A stretch of DNA of 16,959 bases, taken from the NCBI GenBank assembly GCA_047629975.1, contig JBLHUT010000040.1:1-16959 (forward strand), read 5' to 3'. Numbering within the stretch: the first letter of the stretch is position 1; the number at the start of each line of letters is the position of its first letter. The DNA comes from JBLHUT01 sp047629975 (GTDB lineage: Bacteria > Pseudomonadota > Alphaproteobacteria > Rhodobacterales > Rhodobacteraceae). The notes beneath the pieces are model-generated. The model was not told where the DNA came from. It searched no databases and was given only the letters and a program-made list of their open reading frames with translations. Positions 6,735-13,428 of this stretch are shown piece by piece. The position numbers and the translations under genes were made by a program.

Positions 6735-8852
6735 TTAATGCTCCGTCGCATAAGCGCTGTTGAGGTCGGCAAAGGATCGTCCGGTTTGGGCCATTTCACG
6801 CAGCAGATCAGGCACTTGCCAATAGTGCGGGTCTTTTGTTGCATATTGCTCGATACGCGCGATCAAAGCGTCGGGGCCAATTGTGTCGGCATAAAGCAGA
6901 GGCCCGCCCCGAAACCGCGGAAAGCCATAACCGAACAGAAAGACAGCATCGATATCAATGGGGCGTAAGGCAATACCGTCTTCAAGAACGCGCACGGCTT
7001 CGCTCACCATTGCGGTCATGTAGCGGTCAATGATTTCTGTGTCGGAAAAATGGCGCGGGACAATGCCGGCAGCCTGTCGCGCGGTGTTCAGGATATCGGG
7101 CAGGGCGTCATTGGGGGCAGGGGCGTCGGAAACCTGTGAGGGCTGCACCCGGGGAGTGCCGGTATAATCGTAAAATCCGCGCCCGGTCTTGCGTCCGAAC
7201 CATCCGGCCTCGCAAAGTGTATCGGCAATTGTGACATACCGCTCGGCTGCGGGGCGGGTGACCGCGTGACGCTTTCGCGTGGCCCAGCCAATATCAAGCC
7301 CCGCCAGATCTGAGACGGCGAAAGGCCCCATCGCAAAACCGAAAGTGACAAGCGCGCGGTCGATCTGATCCGGTGTCGCCCCGTCGAGCATCATGTAATC
7401 GGCGACCTTTCTGTAATGCGCCAGAACACGGTTTCCGATGAAGCCGTCACAGACCCCTGCGCGCACGGCGACCTTGCCCAGTTTTCGGGCCAAAGCAAAC
7501 CCGGCCGTCGTGACATCCGGAGCGGTTTTTTCACCAACGACCACTTCAAGCAGCCGCATTATATGAGCCGGCGAGAAAAAATGAAGCCCGATGACATCTT
7601 CGGGCCGGCGTGTGGCGGCTGCGATCAGGTTGACGTCAAGGTAGGAGGTGTTGGTAGCAAGGATTGCTCCGGGCTTGCAGATGTTGTCCAGCTGCGCAAA
7701 AATCCCTGTCTTTAGAGCCATATCTTCAAAAACAGCCTCGATGATCAAGTCGGTCTGCGCAAACTCTGCCAGATCAAGCGTCAGGCTCAGGGCGGTGTCG
7801 AGGGCCATGTCACAGGCGTCTTGCGCAAGCTTGCCGCGTTTGACCGCGCCGGCCAGAATGCCGGAAATAATTTCGTGAGCCTTTTTCAGGTTCTCGGCAT
7901 TTCTATCCGCCAGTTTCACCGGAAACCCTGCCAACAGGGCCGATGCTGCGATGCCTGCTCCCATTGTTCCGCCACCGATCACACCGATTGTGCCGATGTG
8001 GCGCGGGGCCGCCTTGGCTTCGGGGGTCTTGGCAACGGCGCGTTCGGCAAAAAACGCGTGGATCAGGCCGGCGCGTTGCGGGCTGTTGATGCACAGGGTG
8101 AACAATGCGCGTTCCTTGGCCAGACCCTCGGTGATCGGGCCGGTGGCAAAAGACACGGCTTCGACACACTTGTGGGGCGAAAACAGGTTCGGATGGCGAC
8201 CTGCCATTCGTGCTGTGGCCGCATCAAGCGCCGCAGGGTCGGGCGAGGCGGTCAACAGGTGCGTGCGGCGCGTCGGCAAGGCCCCCGATAGCACATCTTG
8301 GGCGGCTCTCAGGGCAGCGTCGCGCGGGTCGCCAGACGTCATCTGGTCAATCAGCCCCAGCGAAAGCGCCTCGTCGGCGTCGATGCGCCGACCGGTTGTG
8401 ATCAGGTCAAGCGCGGCCCGGAGGCCGATCACCCGCGGGGCTCTTTGCGTGCCACCCGCACCCGGCAACAGGCCCAGCGTCACCTCGGGAAATCCGGTCA
8501 GCAAGTCGGGCAGGGCAACGCGGGCATGCACACTCAGAGCCACCTCGAGCCCCCCCCCCAACGTTGCGCCGTGAACCACGGCGATCACCGGTTTGGCGCA
8601 ATGCTCCAGTGCCAGACACACATCGGGCAGGGACGGGCTTTGGGTCGGTGTGCCAAACTCCCGAATGTCAGCGCCCGCAATAAAGGCCCGCCCCGCACCA
8701 TAAAGCGCGATCACATCGACGCTGCGATCATTTGCAAGCGCCTCAAGCGCGTCGAGCAGCCCTTTGCGCAGGGCTTGGGACGTGGCGTTCACCGGCGGGT
8801 TGTCCAGACGGATCAACCCTGCTGCACCCGAAATTTCGTAGGTCACTGTCAT
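6735..8852 (-). CDS. Fused enoyl-CoA hydratase/3-hydroxyacyl-CoA dehydrogenase (FadJ/PimF/MFE-1 type)
   Basis: This 705-residue bifunctional beta-oxidation enzyme hydrates a trans-2-enoyl-CoA and oxidises the 3-hydroxyacyl-CoA with NAD. The start at 8852 gives MTVTYEISGAAGLIRLDNPP; the frame is open to 9062 but that extension is Arg/Pro-rich noise. The N-terminal crotonase domain has the oxyanion loops GRAFIAGADI and GATLGGGLE, with both catalytic Glu (E103, E123) present. The dehydrogenase part has VIGGGTMGAG (291-300), S403, H424, E436 and N474, followed by the two C-terminal helical domains, so both activities should be intact. Overall length matches PimF and peroxisomal MFE-1. It is the first gene of the minus arm and is separated by 1 bp from the large dehydrogenase subunit. 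A run of ten G encodes the oxyanion-hole glycines (8550-8559), which is odd; see findings. Confidence 0.94.
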   Translation of the reverse strand: MTVTYEISGAAGLIRLDNPPVNATSQALRKGLLDALEALANDRSVDVIALYGAGRAFIAGADIREFGTPTQSPSLPDVCLALEHCAKPVIAVVHGATLGGGLEVALSVHARVALPDLLTGFPEVTLGLLPGAGGTQRAPRVIGLRAALDLITTGRRIDADEALSLGLIDQMTSGDPRDAALRAAQDVLSGALPTRRTHLLTASPDPAALDAATARMAGRHPNLFSPHKCVEAVSFATGPITEGLAKERALFTLCINSPQRAGLIHAFFAERAVAKTPEAKAAPRHIGTIGVIGGGTMGAGIAASALLAGFPVKLADRNAENLKKAHEIISGILAGAVKRGKLAQDACDMALDTALSLTLDLAEFAQTDLIIEAVFEDMALKTGIFAQLDNICKPGAILATNTSYLDVNLIAAATRRPEDVIGLHFFSPAHIMRLLEVVVGEKTAPDVTTAGFALARKLGKVAVRAGVCDGFIGNRVLAHYRKVADYMMLDGATPDQIDRALVTFGFAMGPFAVSDLAGLDIGWATRKRHAVTRPAAERYVTIADTLCEAGWFGRKTGRGFYDYTGTPRVQPSQVSDAPAPNDALPDILNTARQAAGIVPRHFSDTEIIDRYMTAMVSEAVRVLEDGIALRPIDIDAVFLFGYGFPRFRGGPLLYADTIGPDALIARIEQYATKDPHYWQVPDLLREMAQTGRSFADLNSAYATEH
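8550..8559 (-). repeat. Homopolymer tract of ten C (ten G on the coding strand)
   Basis: Ten consecutive C on the plus strand encode the end of Leu98 and Gly99-Gly101 of the hydratase/dehydrogenase. The frame is intact as given. A gain or loss of one base would frameshift the enzyme inside the crotonase domain. Confidence 0.95.
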
Positions 8853-9485
8853 AAGGTGGCGTCCTTTTTGAAGGCAATGTTTCGGATACCGGCGGCATCG
8901 CGCGTTGAGGGATGGCGCCGTGCTGCGGTGCGCGCGTTTGTCAGAAAAGTGGCGTCGGTGCCTTTTTGTGGGCGGGGCGCCGGTTCGGGGTGGTTGGCTT
9001 GGGGCCGCCGGATCATTGCAATCGCCTTCCTGTTGCTTGCGCGAACCCGAAGCCCGCGCCAAAAAACCGCGTCAAAAAACCACGCCAAAAGCTTGGATCG
9101 ACAGCACACACAGGTAACGTCGCTGGCGTGCGGTTCCAGGGGATCAGATCGTGTTGGCGACAACCATTCAAGCGAAATTGACCTGCGGCGGGTGCCTTTG
9201 GCGTCAGATCCAAACCGCAACGCTGAAAGCACGCCGCTGCATGCGGCGGCGCGGACCAGATTGTATCGCAAAGTCGACTGCTTTGCCGTTTTGATGCAGT
9301 TGGCTTGCAAACCGGACCAAAACCGTACTAACGCTAACATTGTCGGAACGCTTTCACGATATCGTTGTAAGTTCACCGATACGAGAGTTTGTTCTTTTTG
9401 CAGGACTTGCAGGAACCACGACCTTGTATGGCGGCCTGAAGTCTAGAGGCCTTTGGCGAGGCCTTGAAATGGGTGGTATCAAGAT
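8853..9485. other. 633-bp divergent intergenic region, no recognisable gene
   Basis: The spacer separates the minus-strand beta-oxidation arm from the plus-strand transporter genes and should hold promoters for both. Short open frames cross it on both strands, but their translations are rich in Arg, Pro, Cys and His and match no family I know. In particular I found no trace of a TupA-like binding protein (no signal peptide, no TTST-like motif). The composition changes from GC-rich at 8853-9060 to more balanced near 9300-9480, close to the transporter. A palindrome CGATATCG lies at about 9358-9365, and the repeated GAGGCCTT (about 9444-9464) sits just before the permease start. No confident promoter could be placed. 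Confidence 0.6.
9061..9090 (+). repeat. Short period-13 tandem repeat
   Basis: AAAAAACCGCGTC (9061-9073) is followed directly by AAAAAACCACGCC (9074-9086), which differs at two positions, and then by AAAA. It lies in the non-coding spacer. It could be chance, a regulator site with helical-turn-like spacing, or slippage product. Confidence 0.6.
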
Positions 9486-10175
9486 ATGATCGCCAGAGCG
9501 ATTAGGTTAATTCTGTCCGGTAACCCGGATCTCGTCGAGGCTGTACTGCGCTCGCTCGAAGTTACAATGCTCGCGTTGTTGATTGGATGTCTCATCGGCT
9601 ATCCCTTGGGAACTTTTCTGGGCACATTCCGGTTTCGCGGCCGCACGACGCTTACCGTCATGCTAGATCTGTTTATAACCATCCCTCCAGTCATGATTGG
9701 TGTTGTGGTCTATTTGGCGTTTTCCGGTGGCAGCCCGCTTTTCTATCTCGGGTTGATTTATACGCCGACCGCAATGATCATCGCACAGGTGCTCATTCTG
9801 ACGCCGATTATCATCTCGATGACGATGAAGGTTGTCGGTCGACTGGCGGACGAATATGCAGATCACTTCCAGAGTATCGGTGTTGGCCCTGTCCGGCGGG
9901 TGCGGGCCTTATTGTGGGATGGCCGTTTCGCTTTGGTGATCATTGTGTTGATCACGTTTGTGCGCGGAATTGGCGAACTCGGGGCGGTGCTTGTCATCGG
10001 GGGTAACATTGATGGGCTAACCCGTACGATGACCACTGCAATCGTTTATGAAGTTGGCGACGGGAACGTGAATATGGTGATCGGAATTGGTCTTGTGCTT
10101 GTAACGATGTCCTTGTTCGCAAGTATCCTCGTGTTGTTTTTCAAGTCGACAGCTCTTTGGAAATCTAATGCGTAG
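9486..10175 (+). CDS. tupB: ABC transporter permease, tungstate (TupB) type
   Basis: This 229-residue integral membrane protein is a binding-protein-dependent ABC importer permease. Hydrophobic segments lie at about 22-45, 57-80, 86-115, 150-178 and 196-226. The cytoplasmic coupling loop is VGRLADEYADHFQSIGVGP, followed by RRVRALLWDGR. The N-terminal layout (SGNPDLVEAVLRSLEVTMLAL), the segment FITIPPVMIGVVVYLAFSG and the ending RGIGELGAVLVIGGNIDGLT match TupB/WtpB-like oxyanion permeases; TupB proteins have about this length. The ATG at 9486 is preceded by a weak GGGTGG element. It overlaps the ATPase gene by 8 bp. Substrate (tungstate versus molybdate) is inferred from family resemblance only, because the binding protein that sets specificity is not in the window. 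Confidence 0.83.
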   Translation: MIARAIRLILSGNPDLVEAVLRSLEVTMLALLIGCLIGYPLGTFLGTFRFRGRTTLTVMLDLFITIPPVMIGVVVYLAFSGGSPLFYLGLIYTPTAMIIAQVLILTPIIISMTMKVVGRLADEYADHFQSIGVGPVRRVRALLWDGRFALVIIVLITFVRGIGELGAVLVIGGNIDGLTRTMTTAIVYEVGDGNVNMVIGIGLVLVTMSLFASILVLFFKSTALWKSNA

Positions 10176-10932
10176 AGGGGATGAACGGGTCATTTCGAAA
10201 ACCGAAAAGATGCTTGAAGCACGCGATGCAAGTTACTTTCTAGGCGGAGAAAAATTGCTGGACCGGTTGTCCTTTTCGATCGGAACAGGACGGCGCGTGG
10301 CCATTGTGGGGGCGCATGGCTCGGGCAAAAGCCTGACTATGCGAATGTTGCACGGGCTGATCAAACCGTCCGAGGGGCAGCTTTTGTGGAAAGGCAACGC
10401 GCTTGACACAAATGGAATGCGGGCACAGTCTATGGTCTTCAAGGAGCCAGCTATTTTGCGCCGGACCGTGGCCCAGGACCTGCGCTTTTCGTTACAGGTA
10501 AAGGGCCGTTACTCAGGTGTGGAAATCCCCGAGATCCAGCGTCTTGCGTTGGCGAGGGCAGGCCTGAGCCACCTTGCTGATAAACAGGCCCGCTTGTTGA
10601 CACGCGGCGAACAAAAGCGGCTGGCCATTGCGCGCGGGCTGGCCACTGATCCGGAGATTTTGCTTCTGGACGAGCCAACCGGCAATCTTGAACCGAACTC
10701 CCTCGCCATGATCGAGGATATGCTTCTCAATGCGCATTCGATGGGCCTGACAATCGTATTGGTTACGCATTCACTTGGTCAGGCCAAGCGGTTGGCGCAG
10801 GATGTTATCGTGATGCACGATGGAAGGATCGCCGAAACAGGTCCGGCAGAGGCTGTGCTGTCGCACCCGCGAAGTGCTGCGGGGCGCGCATGGATAGAGG
10901 GCCGTCCGCACCTCGAAGCGAGAGCCCGCTAG
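10168..10932 (+). CDS. tupC: ABC transporter ATP-binding protein, tungstate (TupC) type
   Basis: This 254-residue ATPase energises the permease encoded just upstream, with which it overlaps by 8 bp. Walker A is GAHGSGKS (48-55), the signature is LTRGEQKRLAIARGL (144-158; the usual LSGG is LTRG), Walker B is ILLLDEPTGNLEP with D168 and E169, and the switch His is H201 (VTHSLGQAKRL). The Q-loop reads MVFKEP with Lys92 where nearly all importers have Gln, and the codon AAG leaves no doubt in this sequence. The start at 10168 is suggested by coupling; an ATG at 10210 (residue 15) is an alternative, because the first 14 residues carry no domain sequence. It ends 14 bp from the stop of the convergent flavoprotein gene, with no terminator between. 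The family is secure, tungstate specificity less so. Confidence 0.83.
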   Translation: MRRGDERVISKTEKMLEARDASYFLGGEKLLDRLSFSIGTGRRVAIVGAHGSGKSLTMRMLHGLIKPSEGQLLWKGNALDTNGMRAQSMVFKEPAILRRTVAQDLRFSLQVKGRYSGVEIPEIQRLALARAGLSHLADKQARLLTRGEQKRLAIARGLATDPEILLLDEPTGNLEPNSLAMIEDMLLNAHSMGLTIVLVTHSLGQAKRLAQDVIVMHDGRIAETGPAEAVLSHPRSAAGRAWIEGRPHLEARAR

Positions 10933-10946
10933 CGTACTGAGGGCTG

Positions 10947-13394
10947 TTAGAGTTTGACGCGGGTAGAGGCGGGGTCGTACATCGGCTTCAACGAGGCCGT
11001 AGCCGCGACCAAAGTGCCCGCTATCTCAATCTGGTAGCGCGACAAAAGTACGTCTTCGCGGCTTTGTCCGGCGCAAGGAACATAGCCCAGACCAACCGCC
11101 CCTCCAAGCGTATGACCATACGCGCCCGAACTCAAAAAGCCCGTGACCTTGCCGTCCCGCAAGATCGGCTCGTTGTGATAAAGCAGGGGTTCCGGGTCCG
11201 AAAGGAGAAACTGGACAAGGCGCGCCTGTGGTCCACTTTCCTTGCGCCTGAGAACGGCATCGCGGCCTATGAACTCCGGTTTGTCTGTCTTTACGGCAAA
11301 CCCGAGGCCGGCATCGATGACATGGTCCTCGCAGGTTATGTCGTGGCCGAAATGCCGGAACGCCTTCTCGATCCGCAGGCTGTCCATCATGTGCATCCCG
11401 CATAGTTTTAGATCAACGTCGTGACCGGCATCTATCAGGGTCTCAAAGACATGGCCCGCCATCTCGCTTGGAATATAGATTTCCCAACCCAGTTCTCCGA
11501 CATAGGTCACCCTGTGGGCCCGCGCAAGCCCCATGCCAATTTCTATTTCCCGCGCATTACCAAAGGGGTGCGCGGTATTACTAAAGTCATTTGGTGACAC
11601 ACGAGACAGAAGTTCGCGGGATTTTGGCCCCATAATTGCAAGAACGGCCTCTGCCGAGGTTACGTCTGTCAGCACAACCATTGCGTCGCCCAGATGACGC
11701 CGGAGCCATGTGATGTCTGCCCGCAACGAGGCCGCAGGTGTTACGACAAGAAAGGCCGTTTCCGACAATCGAGTGATGGTAACATCTGCCTCTATCCCAC
11801 CGGAAACATTAAGAAACTGGGTGTAAACAATTCGTCCATTTCCGACGTTCATCTGATTGCCGCAAACGCGGTTCAAGAAGGACATCGCATCTGGCCCTTC
11901 GACCCTGATCTTTCCAAACGAAGACATGTCGTACATTCCGACACCATTTCGTACGGCGTGATGCTCTGACGCAGCGTTAGAAAACCAGTTCTGGCGCTTC
12001 CAGCTATATTGATAGGTAGGATCCTGCCCGGGATTGGCGAACCAGTTTGCCCGCTCCCAGCCTGCCAACTCGCCCATTACTGCCCCACGGGAAAGCAATT
12101 GTTCATGAAACGGTGTGCGCCGCACCCCGCGCGCTGTCTCCTTCTGGCGAAAGGGGAAATGGTCCGCATACAAAAGCCCAAGTGTTTCTTTCGACCTTTC
12201 AAAGAGATATGTCCGATTTCCTTGAAATGGCTGCATTCGTGCAATGTCCACATCGCCAAGATCGAATGGTCGATCGCCGCTGTCCATCCAGGCAGCAAGC
12301 GCCATCCCCGCGCCGCCTGCCGATTGAATTCCGATCGAGTTAAACCCGGCTGCGACCCAATAGTTCTCAAGCTCGGGCGCAAGGCCAAGATGATAGGCAT
12401 CATCAGGCGTAAAGCTCTCGGGTCCATTAAAGAAAGTCTTTATCCCTGCTGTCCCCAACAACGGCATGCGCGCAACGGCTGCCTCCAGAATTGGTTCGAA
12501 GTGATCAAAATCCTCGGGAAGTTGATCGAATTCAAAGGCTTCAGGGATGCCCTTCATGCCCCATGGTTTCGCCACCGGCTCGAAAGCCCCCAGCAAGATC
12601 TTTCCCGCATCCTCTTTGAAATATGTGCATTCGTCCGGAACTCGCAAAACAGGCATTTGGGACAATTTATCAATGGGTTCTGTAACGATATAAAAGTGTT
12701 CACATGCGTGAAGCGGGACCGTAACACCGGCCATACGACCAACAGAATGTCCCCACATGCCAGCACAGTTGACAACGTGGTCGCAGGCCAAAAAGCCACT
12801 CTCGTCCCCTTGCTGCCATTCAACCCCGCTTACACGCTGGTTCGTTTTACGAATGCCTGAAACCTGCACCCGCTCAAAAATCTTGGCGCCACGCTGGCGT
12901 GCCCCTTTTGCCAGTGCCAGAGCGATATTTCCGGGATCTCCCTGTCCATCTTTATCAAGAAAAACAGCCCCTTGTATGTCACTGCAATTAAGGTGCGGGT
13001 AGATCTGTTGCACCTGCTCGGTGGAAATACGCTCTACATCAACCCCGAAAGAGCGCGCCATGGATGCTTGCCGATGGATCTCTTCAAGTCGCGCAGCCGT
13101 CAAGGCGACCGTGACGGAGCCTACACGTTTGAAACCGGTCGAAACTCCGGTTTCTGCCTCAAGAGTGCCATATAACTCCTGACTATATTTAGCTAATTTC
13201 GTCATGTTCGCATTGGCACGCAACTGCGCAATGAGGCCGGCTGCGTGCCACGTTGTTCCGGACGTTAGTTGTTTACGTTCTAAAAGCACCACATCCTTCC
13301 AGCCAAGCTGGGTGAGGTGATAGGCGACCGAACAACCGATCACGCCTCCTCCGATTATGACGACACGGGAATGGGACGGGATTTTCTGCGACAT
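10947..13394 (-). CDS. Dimethylglycine/sarcosine dehydrogenase-like flavoprotein (FAD oxidoreductase + GcvT), paralogue B
   Basis: This 815-residue protein fuses a DAO-type FAD oxidoreductase (about 8-370), the linker FAO domain (about 370-425) and a GcvT-type folate-binding barrel with its C-terminal domain (about 430-810). Such enzymes oxidatively demethylate an N-methyl amino acid (dimethylglycine, sarcosine) and hand the one-carbon unit to tetrahydrofolate. The FAD motif is VVIIGGGVIG (11-20) with E39, and the His of TTWHAAG (H50) matches the covalent FAD site of dimethylglycine dehydrogenase. Asp537 in GGIEADVTITR matches the conserved folate-domain acid of GcvT. The ATG at 13394 has a GAAAGG site; an upstream in-frame TTG at 13421 is less likely. 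It follows paralogue A by 34 bp in the same operon. Exact amine substrate is unknown. Its base composition looks somewhat more AT-rich than paralogue A. Confidence 0.88.
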   Translation of the reverse strand: MSQKIPSHSRVVIIGGGVIGCSVAYHLTQLGWKDVVLLERKQLTSGTTWHAAGLIAQLRANANMTKLAKYSQELYGTLEAETGVSTGFKRVGSVTVALTAARLEEIHRQASMARSFGVDVERISTEQVQQIYPHLNCSDIQGAVFLDKDGQGDPGNIALALAKGARQRGAKIFERVQVSGIRKTNQRVSGVEWQQGDESGFLACDHVVNCAGMWGHSVGRMAGVTVPLHACEHFYIVTEPIDKLSQMPVLRVPDECTYFKEDAGKILLGAFEPVAKPWGMKGIPEAFEFDQLPEDFDHFEPILEAAVARMPLLGTAGIKTFFNGPESFTPDDAYHLGLAPELENYWVAAGFNSIGIQSAGGAGMALAAWMDSGDRPFDLGDVDIARMQPFQGNRTYLFERSKETLGLLYADHFPFRQKETARGVRRTPFHEQLLSRGAVMGELAGWERANWFANPGQDPTYQYSWKRQNWFSNAASEHHAVRNGVGMYDMSSFGKIRVEGPDAMSFLNRVCGNQMNVGNGRIVYTQFLNVSGGIEADVTITRLSETAFLVVTPAASLRADITWLRRHLGDAMVVLTDVTSAEAVLAIMGPKSRELLSRVSPNDFSNTAHPFGNAREIEIGMGLARAHRVTYVGELGWEIYIPSEMAGHVFETLIDAGHDVDLKLCGMHMMDSLRIEKAFRHFGHDITCEDHVIDAGLGFAVKTDKPEFIGRDAVLRRKESGPQARLVQFLLSDPEPLLYHNEPILRDGKVTGFLSSGAYGHTLGGAVGLGYVPCAGQSREDVLLSRYQIEIAGTLVAATASLKPMYDPASTRVKL

Positions 13395-13428
13395 GTGGAG
13401 AGCCTTTCGAGCGTAAGACAAGTTTAGT

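Noticed and set aside
8853..9062. 70-residue N-terminal extension of the hydratase/dehydrogenase
   Set aside because: The extension is Arg/Pro-rich and not family-like; the crotonase domain starts properly at 8852.
9355..9385. ModE-like molybdate/tungstate operator (TCGTTGTAA, then CGATACGA)
   Set aside because: Only about four bases per half-site are symmetric and the sequence departs from the known ModE consensus; too weak to call.
8298..9446. 382-codon open frame on the plus strand from the hydratase gene into the spacer
   Set aside because: The first half is antisense to the hydratase/dehydrogenase; the second half shows no known motif and has a noise-like composition.
8853..9485. Degraded tupA gene in the spacer
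   Set aside because: No signal peptide, TTST-like motif or other binding-protein segment was recognisable in any frame, so a remnant cannot be claimed.
10933..10946. Terminator between tupC and the flavoprotein gene
   Set aside because: The gap is 14 bp and shows no stem-loop.
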